Of a DNA stretch of 64,000 nt, positions 48,429 to 58,801 are shown piece after piece (position 1 is the stretch's first letter; each line of letters starts with the position of its first letter). Under the pieces are notes generated by a model. It did no database searches and was not told the DNA's origin. It was given only the letters and a program-made list of their open reading frames with translations. The position numbers and the translations under genes were made by a program. Origin of the DNA: Malachius bipustulatus (taxonomy: Eukaryota > Arthropoda > Insecta > Coleoptera > Melyridae); NCBI GenBank assembly GCA_910589415.1, contig OU342631.1, forward strand, positions 5,580,001 through 5,644,000, read 5' to 3'.

Positions 48429-48850
48429 GGGGCCGCTAACGGTCATTGGTGGTTCCAGCGGCCCACCAGTGACCGTTAGCGGCCCACCAGGCTCTCCCCG
48501 ACGTCGCAACACTCCTTCCCTTGGGCCGCTAACTGTCATTGGTGGGTGAACGGCGGGAGTAAGTTAGCCGCAGACCGACGGTAATTCTGTCGAAACTCGA
48601 ATGAAGTTGATGAAGGAAGGAGCTGTGAAAAACCAAGAAATCTGCCCGTAAGCGAAAGCATCTTCTCCCATGGATGTACTACGTCATCCTAAATCAGCCA
48701 CAGAAAATTCCGTCTCTAGACAGTAGAGGTCTTCCTTTTCCGCTTCCGCGATCTTCTCTTCTGGCCGCTAACGTGCAGCCAAAAGAGAGGTCGCTAGCTG
48801 CCGGCTTCACACGTTGGCCCAACTCAGGAAACCACCAATGGCCGCTAGCG
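48429..48850. other. GC-rich island with five copies of a GGCCGCTAACGGTCA motif
   Basis: The motif GGCCGCTAACGGTCATTGG occurs at 48431 (+), 48458-48484 (-), 48524 (+). Partial copies lie at 48762 (+, GGCCGCTAACG) and 48829-48849 (CCACCAATG next to GCCGCTAGCG). Copies 1 and 2 face each other and form a ~22-bp stem with one mismatch and a short loop. The minus-strand frame over this region is repetitive (GGPLTVTGGPL) only because of the motif. Base composition is sharply different from the surrounding AT-rich DNA. Confidence 0.65.
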
Positions 48851-49019
48851 TCGCGATCTCCGTTTACAGTTACTTGTATTTTAGAGAAAAGGTTCATATG
48901 AAATAAGGCGCACGGAGCCGAAAAATTTAAATTTGGGCAATATATTAGCATTTAATAATTGGTCCTTAATTACTGTACCTAAAAAACTCATGATTATAGT
49001 TGCAGAATATCAGGGTGAA

Positions 49020-49275
49020 GAAACATATGATAATTTTTATCATCGTGTATAAAACTGTCAGCTAAATGAAAGAATACCACATGAAAAGTAAAGATAGGAC
49101 ATGTAAGCCGTTTTCCGATACCTTGAGCCGTCTTCAATTTGAGCTGCTTTGAAAAATGAAAAATCGTTATTCATTTGTTTGTAAGTCTTAAATTACTCGT
49201 TACAAACTTCCACATTAAAAATAATTTTTACTGAATCCAGACAAAAACAAAAATGTAATGGGTGTCCTATTTAAA
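49020..49275. repeat. Single arm of the GACATGTAAACCG family
   Basis: Contains GACATGTAAGCCGTTTTCC, TTGAGCTGCTTTGAAAA and the terminal GGGTGTCCTATTTAAAATAA seen at 22450. Half of the palindrome only. Confidence 0.55.
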
Positions 49276-49507
49276 ATAAAAAATGTGGTCTTAGTTTTGG
49301 CCCAAGCTGTGTACCGGCATTGATGAAGGTAATGCCTATCGTGTTTGCAACATTTTTCATCTCCTCCAGCAAATCTTCAATAAAATCTGAGATAAGAGCA
49401 TTACTTATCCATTTATACATTGGGCACCCCTTATGTACAAATGAACAACAAATTTCAATTGCAATGATTCTCTTGGGTACCTTTTGCAATGAACTCACTC
49501 TATGCAA
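49271..49507 (-). pseudogene. Possible P-type transposase fragment
   Basis: A 78-codon minus-strand frame includes KGCPMYKWISNALISDF and LLEEMKNVANTIGITFINAG. The arrangement (W, then an acidic helix, then 'G---------G') loosely resembles the region of P-element/THAP9 transposases before the catalytic Asp ('KWKQP--...G----...CDQG'), but the CDQG signature itself is not present. It abuts a repeat arm ending at 49275, so it could have been carried by a transposon. Assignment is tentative. Confidence 0.25.
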
Positions 49508-49769
49508 TGTAACTGCGACGTTGTCGGTTTACATTATGGTCTTTTAGAAAATAATTATTATTAATGAGCTTGAAAAAATTTAATGACAACATTATTAAAT
49601 ATTTCAATTAAAGATGAAACGAACGGTCCAAATTCTTCTAACCGTTTGCTGTTGTCAGAGTGATATGACCTTGAATTTTTAATCGCTACCTTGTAATTTG
49701 TATATTTTCGACATTTCTCAAGTTTTGTTTTTTTACTGCATGTCCTGCTTGGAAACTTCATTTAAGTCC

Positions 49770-52205
49770 ACATTCTCGTTAACATATTATAAATTATTTG
49801 GTTTATAAAAATTAACTACCAAAGCAACTAAATATTTGTTCTTAAAACTTTGAACTATCGAACCATAATAAATAAGACAGCAAGAATATCAGCTCTATAT
49901 CAACTATTTTTGCCAAAAAATTTGTGGTAAAGATGAGCATAAGCGTATCAGCCCTTCAATATTAAATAGGTTGTTCTCGAAGTAATCAATCTGATATGAT
50001 TTTTTTTAAGAGATCTCAAACGTATGGCAGCAAATACGACTAACTTTTTACGTAATTCCGTATTACATCAAGAAACTTCTGTTAGTTTTGATAGTTTTAT
50101 TTTTATATACCTATCAACAAGTTTTGATGGATTACTTATTAGAGTTTAGGTATACAGAATAATTCGACTTAAAATATTCAATCTCGCATTGGAAGCGTTT
50201 TAATGAAATTTTTGCTACAGTAAGTTTAATTTTTATGAAATAAAAGTATTAAATAATAGGACGGAGTGGAGGAATGTTCAGGAGCGCCCAATAAAAGGCA
50301 TGCAGATAAATTTCGCTCCCGCTTCTCCAACTCTGAGAAACAGAAACCAGAAAGATGGGCAATGAAATTTCCCATGAGAAGTCTTACAGACAATCTTAAA
50401 TAGAGTTATGATTCTTTATAATGGCACTCGTGATCGAATACACGATCCACGTTCCTGGCTTTCATAGCGGATTTGTGTTATTTTTAAGCTTTTCTCTTTT
50501 ACCTATACTGTTTCCCCTAACATTGTCGTAAAGTTTCACTGAGATACAGAATGCGGATGTAAATGTTTTCAAACAATTTATAAAAAATGTTTTCGTAGGT
50601 ATGAAAATAATTCTCCAAATCACTCAAATGCTATGGATGGATAGTATTCAATTTGAATGCAAACGTGCAGCTACTTTGATTTTTTTAATCACCTGACTGA
50701 TTATTTATTATGAGCTTTTTGTAGATTTTTATTTGCCTAGCATTGTAATGGATTTTTGTTTCGTGATGGTCAGGAAGAAGTATGTACCTACAAGCGAAAA
50801 ATCTAACTCCTGAGATTTCAAGTGAATGAAAAACTTAGATTTATTATCCAGTTAGAGACTTGATTTATATAACAATTATAGGTAGAGACATTGGTAGTTC
50901 AACTTGCTGCAGCGTGCACTAAGAAGACATGGTGATTTTTTTGAAATGCAACATCACGTATGCCGAGACGTATGCACTTATCTTACAAAATTAAATTGCA
51001 AGTATGATACTACCGTTACTTGTGAAATTAGATTCAATAATCGAAATTATATTACTTTCTATACATTCTTCGTTAAAATTACTTTTGGTCATTAAAACAA
51101 AAATATAATTCCAGAAAGTATTGCTGAGGCGGATCATAAAATTACAGAGTAGTTGTGCATCAGACTTGCATGGTCTGTGTCTCATTTTTTTTTTAATATT
51201 AAATTGCTGTATAATATTAATAGAACACGCTTATAAGGAAATATTTAACTCACATATTATTATTAGGCTTATTTGCTCGCTTATTTGTAAATATTAATGA
51301 TAATTATGTGACTTTTGATTAATTAATCTTCATATAAATTTGATGACTCAATTAACGAAAATAAAAAGACAATTAATCGAGGATAAGAATACTTTTAAAT
51401 TAAAAAGCAGATAAGTACTGTTGTAATTATGAAACCAGCAAAAGCACCATTTTTTAATAACTGACTATACATACTGAGACAAATTTTGATGTAGGATTAA
51501 TGATTTAATTATTAGTAACTACAAGTTCGTTTAACTGAAACATTATTAATATTCTGTTGAACTTATCCAGAGAGCAGTCACCTCAACTCTGAAAATTTTG
51601 CCGAGTCGCTTATTTTACAAGGGAAGCGAAGTTTAGAATTTTGTCGATATGTTTTTGGGACATTCTGTATGCAAAGATCTATTATTATAATGTATAGAGA
51701 TGTAGAGACTGTATAATGTAGAAGCACGATAAAGATGCATAAAAAGTGAATTATTCATTTTTCTTCTACCGTAATTTAAAGTCCCCTGTCCATGTCAACA
51801 AAAAAGCGTTTAATGGCAACTTTTATTACATGAATAATTAATGTTAGTATTAAATTTAGATGAATTTTAGAAGTGCATAGTTTTGTTTTCCTGTTGGGCT
51901 GTAAGCCTTCATCAGTTATTAAAACAACTGCAAATGGTTTTGCGAAAGATTAACACAGATTGGACCAATAGAGACACAGAATTAATTATTTGCGGCGTTT
52001 TATCAGTTCATTATTGTTTAAAACAACACAGATTGATGGATTTACTTTCCCTGAAGCATCAAAATCTGTACAATGTCTAGAGGTTTCCAATTAATCATCA
52101 ATAATTGATAAATGCAATTAATAGTTTTTAAGAAACAAATTGATACAGTAATCAAATCAAATCAATTACAGAAATCCGATTATTGAAATCCAATAACTTT
52201 TTCTG
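49770..52205. other. No recognisable gene
   Basis: AT-rich. The GC-richer patch at 50270-50400 and the frames at 50904-51185 lack family signatures. Confidence 0.4.
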
Positions 52206-52208
52206 AAC

Positions 52209-52430
52209 GATCCAACTAGTTATTTCCAGCTCATCAGTCTGACATATTATCACCACCAGAGGAGTGTGCCGAGCAGAAAGACAACGAAGCTACATAAGCA
52301 TATTGATTTGTCGAAAACACAGTTGACTTGCAACTTGCAAGGCAAATTTGCTGATGTGCTGATGATAATATGTCAGACTGATGAGCTGGAAATAACCAGT
52401 GAAAGATCGATGTCTCTGTCTTCATCATTC
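52209..52430. mobile_element. Foldback element with hammerhead cores at both ends
   Basis: The left arm (52214-52252) and right arm (52361-52400) are inverted copies, each holding TGTCAGACTGATGAGCTGGA (right arm orientation). The right-hand copy is an almost complete hammerhead; the left-hand one keeps CTGATGA and stem II but loses GAAA. The interior (52260-52350, with ATTGATTTGTCG and ACTTGCAAGGCAAAT) matches 42030-42115, so both loci belong to one family. Confidence 0.6.
52360..52427 (+). ncRNA. Type I hammerhead ribozyme, family H1
   Basis: Stem I strand TGATG (52360-52364), internal loop, CAGA (52374-52377), CTGATGA (52378-52384), stem II GCTGG-AAATA-ACCAGT (52385-52400), GAAA (52401-52404), stem III, GTC with cleavage after 52414, then TCTG (52415-52418) pairing with CAGA and CATCA (52423-52427) pairing with TGATG. 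The stem I internal loop is where type I hammerheads make their loop-loop contact. One stem III pair is mismatched (G52405 opposite G52412) relative to the copy at 41953-42020, which may weaken this already short stem. Confidence 0.65.
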
Positions 52431-53858
52431 CATTAGGATTGTGTCGTTCGGAAACGTTATTGTTTTTTTATTAATTTTTTGTTATAATTCTATCAAGATA
52501 CAATGTAAAATTATCTTTATTAAAATTGCAAAAAAGCTACAGCTGGAGTCGTGACGGTAAGGATGATTATTGGATGGTCTGCGGGATCGAAAACTAAGAA
52601 TATGAAAAATTTTATAAGAACGTAACTTTTTTGGTGAGCTGTTGTTTCAAAAGTTTGTAACGTGAGTGAAATCACTTTCTGTTCTGTATTTGTAATTTTC
52701 TAGTAAAAGTTCTACTTATTTTTTTCGTCTTTCAAACTAAGAATGTTCGAAAAGGAATCCGTTTGGAGTATGCCCTGACAGCAAAGAGGTTTGTTGTCTG
52801 TGTTTACAACTGACATCTCTTAACGGCAAGGAGAGCTCTATTAGGTTAGGGCTATATAATTCTGTTATAATTAAAGTTGTCTAAATATTCAAGAAGGTTA
52901 ATGGACAACGCACTCACGTTATCACATTTTTATAAAATGTGATTGTAATAAAATCGATTAATTTTCATTAAATTATCGATTCATTAATTTGAAAGGTGAG
53001 TGAAGTGCCCTCCGGATGAACGGCTCTTCTAGGTGGTTTCCTGGACACTTTTTTTATCGTTTATCTTCTTGATGAAATGATGAACTTCCCTTCTTGATTA
53101 CTTGTCTTTGTTAATCACTCTCACAAATATCGAAGCCTTGATGTAAAAGCATAAAAAGAAATCACATTTAAGCCTACACAATCTGGATACTTACGTTACG
53201 GGTGTATTACGATTGATAAGTCAACTATCAAAAGGCTCCTTCATTAACTCCTTCACACGATACTTGAACCCATGCAAATATGCAAATTGCTGAACACTGC
53301 TTCGTATTTTGTAAAGTTTTGTTTTTTTGAAATCTCAGGATGAACTGAATAGTGCGGATTAGATCTACTATTTTAGCTTTAGCCTTGAGAACTAGCTCAT
53401 TAGCTATAGAATTTTCCATATTATTAGCATATTATATTAAACGAATACTTTCATCTTCTGGGGTCTACGAAACTACACGACCCCAACCACTATGGCTGCC
53501 AACGAATGATGAAGGCCACCAGAAAACGAAACTGGAAAGTAAATACTTCTTTAGTCTAAATTTTGCTGCTTATAGTAATTAGGCCGGTAACTCAGAAACG
53601 TCTAACTCACCTAGTTTCAACAGAAGCTGAAGTTAAAAATCAACTACATCTAATTATAAGTTCACACAGTATAATACACAGTAAATTAATTAACAAAAGA
53701 ATATATTTTGTCACATTATTATCACTCTCCGTAATTTTTGATAAGTTCTTCTGATTGTCGATCAGATAAGTATGGGGATGTTTGAACCTGATAACGATGG
53801 AATATAAAGTCCTTGAAGTTGTCTCAGCTCAACTGAAGGACTATTTCAGCGACAACAC
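52431..53858. other. No confirmed gene
   Basis: AT-rich. The segment 53460-53540 has more GC and an open frame ending at a possible donor (GGAAA|GTAAAT), but the evidence is too thin to call an exon. Confidence 0.35.
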
Positions 53859-53860
53859 TA

Positions 53861-54617
53861 TACAGGTGATCCATAATATGTGCGCAGGACTTACTGATGT
53901 GATAGCTCGTTCAAAAATATAAACAAAAGTTCCTATTTACATGGGTCTGCAAACGCACCATTTTCGAGATACAGGGTGTCAAGAAATTTTTTTTCCAGTT
54001 TTTTGACGATTTCTCAGGAACCTTTTAAAATAAGAACTTAATTTTTGTACACATCTTATCATTATTATTTATTTTTTGATCTCTGATTGAATTTATTTCA
54101 TACAGCAGTGGCGGAGATTTTGGGGTTGCCTTAAAATTTTTAGCCTCTAGTTTCTACGACACTGTAAAAATTGGCATTGTGGAAGCACATTTTAAAATGT
54201 CAATGTTTTCTACATAAAAAAGGTGCTCTTGGTCAAATTCTCTAATGTGAACTGTTTTCGAGTAAAACAGCATTTTATGATGATGATGAAAACTATAAAA
54301 GTGGCAAAATGTTTTATTGTAGACAAAAATGTCATTTATTTTTGATAATTTTTTTTATGACTTGTTTCACTGCCACATAATTTTTTTTTTTAATTTCGCT
54401 CACTTAACGTAGGTAATATTATTGACAAGATGTGTACAAAAGCTGGGTTCTGTATCTCAAACAGTTCCTGAGATATCGTGAAAAAACAGAAAATAAATTT
54501 TTTTGACACCCCATATCTCGAAAACGGTTCTTTTGCGGACTCATGTTAATAGGAACTTTTTTCATATTTTTGAACAAGCTATCACATCCTGCGCACATAT
54601 TATGAATCACCTTGTAT
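53861..54617. mobile_element. Palindromic element, TACAGGTGATCCATAATATG ends
   Basis: Terminal arms of ~115 bp (53861-53980 and 54505-54617) are inverted copies (GTGCGCAGGA, AAAAGTTCCTATT/AATAGGAACTTTT, then CACCATTTTCGAGATACAGGGTGTC / GACACCCCATATCTCGAAAACGG). The centre (54080-54480) is related to the foldback element at 21317-23305. TA flanks both ends. Confidence 0.7.
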
Positions 54618-54833
54618 ATGAGGTATATGAGGAGAAAAATACAGAAAAATGTTGCGTTTCTATGATAGCAATGTATAGTAATCGACAATATCGCATAATA
54701 AAAACATACACAATTGTAATAAAATTCTCTTTTTCACTAGAAACTCCTCTGTTTCCTTACTTATAGGTACTCATCAACTTTCCGCCCAGAATTTTTCAAC
54801 TTCCGGCTAAGGCTGATTAAGTGGGACAAAATA

Positions 54834-55417
54834 TACAGGGTGTACCAGCTCGATTTAGACAACGGTAAGGGCCGTGTAGGTCTCGTCAAGACGAAACGTT
54901 TTTTTTATTTGAAGTTTTTGGATTTGGACCTTCGTTGCGGAAATATGGCCGACTTCCGGTTTTTAGTTTTTTGGCTCCAGTTTCGGCATTTTTAGGTTCT
55001 CGCCCAAACTGAAACTAGTTTTGGAAACTCCTTAGCTTCAGTTACAACTTTCATATTGAAGTCAAGGTTCTATCTCTGTTGGATTCAAAATGGCGACATG
55101 CCCAAGACTTGAAATTTTAAGTCTGAATCAATTCAAATTGAATAAAATTGAAAAATTAAGATTTTGAATCCAACAGAGATAGAACCATGACTTCAATATG
55201 AAAGTTGTAACTGAAGCTAAGGAGGTTCCAAAACTAGTTTCAGTTTGGGCGAGAACCTAAAAATGCCGAAACTGGAGCCAAAAAACTAAAAACCGGAAGT
55301 CGGCCATATTTCCGCAACGAAGGTCCAAATTCAAAAACTTCAAATAAAAAAACGTTTCGTCTTGACGAGACCTACACGGCCCTTACCGTTGTCTAAATCG
55401 AGCTGGTACACCCTGTA
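54834..55417. mobile_element. 584-bp near-perfect palindrome, TACAGGGTGTACCAGCTCGA ends
   Basis: Arms of about 255 bp match with only a handful of differences (one G/T, one C/A, a few others), separated by ~50 bp around 55092-55145. TA lies at both ends. Within each arm are CTTCCGGTTTTTAGTTTTTT and TCGCCCAAACTGAAACTAGT (or inverse). No coding function. A young insertion of the TA-CAGGGTG superfamily. Confidence 0.8.
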
Positions 55418-55419
55418 TA

Positions 55420-57000
55420 TACACCCGAAACTTGAAAGGTCCATGTTATTCAATGTTGAAAGTTTCATCAGTTATCAGCCGTAGTAAGGAATTAATTGCA
55501 ACCCCTATTCTGTAACGCGATAGTATCCATTATCGTGCGCCCTTCAGCACTTCAATGTATAAACTACCGACTGTAAGTTTTGTCTTGATGAGAACATCTT
55601 ATATACACATGGAAACTTCTGTTCAATCAACGCAGAGTCATGTTTTAAAGCTATACTTTATAGAGTAGATATAGAATTTTCATCACTTCAAGCTCAAGCC
55701 CTGAGGGTTCCAGAAGCCTCTTAGATGCATGAGAAATTCGACACGCAGCAGATTCCAGATCATAAACGATATTTTAACAAAATCATCTCGTTTTCAAGAA
55801 AACTTTCCGAAGAAAAATTAGTAATGTTTCAACGATAATAATAATAATAATAATAATTGTTTAGTTTACCGTAGCGAGCGTAGCGAGGGAGGTGAATTTA
55901 TTTTACAAGAGCATGAAAGGGTAGTTTTTATAAAGTAATGCCATCTGGACGAAAATCACTTTAACATTTTTTTTTTATTTATGAATGCCAGGAAGAGAAC
56001 TCGAGTAAAAGAGAAATACTTATTTAGGTATATCATTTTTTTGTATTGTTTCCGATTAAAGCGGATATTTCCTGTTAGCTTCGCTTGGAATTAATTCGAA
56101 TGCCTTTAATTTATGAATCAGATCTGAAAAATATCGTCTACAACCCTTTCTTCAATTTTTTTATTTACATTTATATATAAGTTATCTGCACGTGCGTTCA
56201 TATAAAACTCTGAAAGTCAATGCCGCAAGCAATAAATTTGCATGACTTATGATTTATGAATGAGACCCGTAGCGAAATTACTAATTTCATAAACTGCTCA
56301 CCTCGTCTTAGACATAACAAATAGTAAAATGCAAAACTAGCGTTTGCATGGCGTTTGGAGGAACAATCATCTCGGTCGCGCCGGTCGCTGCTCTTGTTCT
56401 AATTATAAACTGATTCGAACGTCCTGACATATAAATTCTCTCATTTCGGCAACTATAACATGCTAATAACATATTATAGCAGCTCGATTCTTGTTTTATG
56501 ACCATGCGGTCTTCCTATTTTACTTAGTCAGGAGGTTTGGCAAACTATAAAACTCTATAAACTAAAATCGCTTTAAAAACTATACCAGGTCCGATCCAGA
56601 CGACCATGAAGATACGGCAGTGATGCCAGATTCTTGTTTATAAATTAGATTAACTCTGAATATTAATTATTAGTATCAAGGACGAAAATTGTATCAAAGT
56701 TCAATCCCCTCCAAATTTTATAATTATTTTCCAACTTTATTTGGATATAAAACTACTTTTAATTTACATTTTCACTGGCACAAGTTGCATTATTGTTCAA
56801 CAAGTCATAGTTATCGTTGCTGTTACAGTCAACTCAGATAGAGGTATGTAAACAAAAACAAGAAATCCGAAACGTTTCTGAATTCCGAAACAATGACCGC
56901 TTCTTAGCTGTACGTTTTCATACATTGCTACCTGTGACTTGATTTAAATAAGTAAACAGAGCCAATTGGTTAATAGGTCAAAAGATCAACAATCTTCTAG
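55420..57000. other. No recognisable gene
   Basis: AT-rich. Contains an (ATA)8-type microsatellite at 55835-55858. A GC-richer spot at 56350-56400 lies in a minus-strand frame without motifs. Confidence 0.4.
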
Positions 57001-57159
57001 TTGAAGCTTTGGAGGTTGATATGGTATGGATGCGGTGGGAAAGCGTAAAGACCATAAGTCCGTAAGCGACTAGTCCACCGAGGGCCTTTTTCGCCATTCC
57101 CCCGCTATGATGAAACTCCTACTCAAACCTTTCTGATATTTTTATAAAGGCCAGAAAGT

Positions 57160-57460
57160 ATTTTCATGAGAGTTCCATTCCTCCCTCGTGTAGTTCTAAT
57201 AACCCAAAGATATTGAGCCTGAGGCTACTGTAAACCTCGCATACACCAATGTACGTAATGGAAGGAGTTCTCGTCATCTGTTCCAAATTAGGGATAGACA
57301 GATTTGAGATAGACCCCTTCACCTCCATAAGTAAGGGCCTGTTCAGACTGTTACTACCGGTGAGCACTCCAAATAGTAGCTAAAGCTCCATTCGATTCAG
57401 TTTGATCATGTTGGCCAGCCTATTTCTGCCTGAACCGGTTATGAACAGTCTGACACCTAT
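57160..57460 (-). pseudogene. LINE C-terminal relic (R1/I-like)
   Basis: On the minus strand, across two frames: MIKLNRMEL, GVLTGSNSLNRPLL, then after a frame change TDDENSFHYVHW. This matches the post-RNase H segment of I/R1-type elements ('L-R----L-G-LTGH--LNRHL--MG', then a cysteine knuckle with 'E-ET--H-LC-C'). The cysteines are largely lost. Inactive, minus strand. Confidence 0.6.
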
Positions 57461-57559
57461 CTGTAACGAAATGTTGCTTTCTAATACTTCTCTGCACCTT
57501 TTTAGATCCATTCAATGACATCCTGGGTTGGAAGATCTTTTGTCGAACCAAGTACAAGC

Positions 57560-57687
57560 TCTAATCTTGTATGAGCCCAGAGCTTTTGTGACAGCCCAGC
57601 CATATCAGTGCATATATTATACGCATCGATAGTCAGATATATGCACCGATAGTCAGGCTTTCGCTACAGCTCTGGGCTCATACAGGA
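57560..57687. repeat. Inverted repeat inside LINE debris
   Basis: TGTATGAGCCCAGAGCT and its inverse AGCTCTGGGCTCATACA form ~30-bp arms around a loop that carries a tandem ATCGATAGTCAG / ACCGATAGTCAG. Confidence 0.6.
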
Positions 57688-57729
57688 TTAGTTTAAAGGC
57701 GTTTCAAACTTTCGGCCCGGCTTCAGCTC

Positions 57730-58250
57730 ATCTCATTCTTCTGTTTTCAGTATATACGTGACTCGAAGATATACCTTCAGCAATCTTTTTTAAGAATCGA
57801 AAAATGGGGTTAAAAAGGTTTGTGTCGGTAAAGATATGTCACTTGATGGTTTGGTCCAGTGATTTTGGTGTTTCTTTCTTCATTACTGAAGTAAGTCCAG
57901 TATTGCATGAGGAACAGGACGACAATGTTTCTCTGGAGAGTAGAAGAAAGTGTTCAAGTCTGGTCAGGTCTAGTCTGATTCTGTTCAGCTTCACATGATG
58001 AATTCTACTGTTAGGGAGAGGAATGTTGCCAATGACGGAGGGTTTTGTAGACTTGCGGAAAGATTGGTGGAGATTCCGATTTTTGTATTGACAAAGTTTT
58101 TATATTTTCAATCCATTTCGTACTGTGCGGTCATCAGGGATTAGGAGGGGTGCATCAGGGTAATAAGAGCATCACTGAATGTAGTAGTTGTTTTTGCTAC
58201 CGCATCCGCTCACGCATTTTCCTCAATGCCTAGGCCTACATGGGAAAGGG
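57730..58250 (-). pseudogene. LINE RNase H / C-terminal relic (second element)
   Basis: On the minus strand, across frames: SHVGLGIEENA then a stop and ADAVAKTTT (matches the RNase H 'W-PSHVGI-GNE-AD--AK' end), followed by LNRIRLDLTRLEHFLLLS and, in another frame, SRETLSSCSSCNTGLTSV (matches '-LTRLRIGHTRLTH--LL', then the 'C--C' pair). This is the C-terminal end of a non-LTR element that differs from the one at 57160-57460, so two LINE insertions lie side by side. Confidence 0.65.
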
Positions 58251-58754
58251 TAATATAAAAAGACACCTATATTTGAGGATAAATCTAGATCTTGTCCGTT
58301 TAATAACTAAAGAATTTTTGGGGTAAATATGTTTGATAGTTGAAAGTGAACTAAGAGAAGAGCAGATAATGAAGTGATGCTGAGTGGTGGAAATTACTTA
58401 TTCGTTAGCTCTAAGGATGACGTATAACTCGACTGTGAAAATACTGCATGAGCTAGGAGGAAGGCGAAACTTGGACCAGAAGGAGTAATCGTTACGAATA
58501 AAATAGCAACTTACAAACTCAAGTTACCTTGAGAAGTATTGGAGATTTTATATTTTTTTCTGTATAACTTTCAAGTAAGTATTCTTTGTCATTATATTTT
58601 GATGCGAAATAGTAAATGTTGGTTGAGTCGTCTAATGTCTCTGAGCGATGAAGTTGCTAACCTTATTGACAGCCTTTTTTACCATTTAATTAAAACTATT
58701 TATTAATGATAGATACCATAATAATGTTTTAAAATTCTACTGTATTGATTGTCT

Positions 58755-58800
58755 TACACGTATTTCGTAACTTTCAAAGCAGCATCTTCAGACCTGTAGG
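58755..58800 (-). ncRNA. Decayed hammerhead-like motif (CTGAAGA type)
   Basis: On the minus strand: CTGAAGA (58791-58785), a GCTGCTTT/GAAAGTTAC hairpin, GAAA (58766-58763), TACGTGTAA. The core order is right, but stem II is imperfect and the GUC cleavage site is replaced by UAA. Same sub-type as the motif at 1340. Confidence 0.3.
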
Positions 58801-58801
58801 T

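Noticed and set aside
48348..48539. Repetitive minus-strand frame (GGPLTVTGGPL)
   Set aside because: Explained by the repeated GGCCGCTAACGGTCA DNA motif rather than by a protein.
51880..51915. Minus-strand CTGATGA followed by a small hairpin (hammerhead-like)
   Set aside because: GAAA does not follow the hairpin and no cleavage site or stem III is present.
53352..53582. 76-codon plus-strand frame with a possible donor at 53539
   Set aside because: Acceptor not identifiable and the peptide has no recognised motif; left as a note only.
56308..56505. 65-codon minus-strand frame over a GC-richer patch
   Set aside because: No domain or splice evidence.
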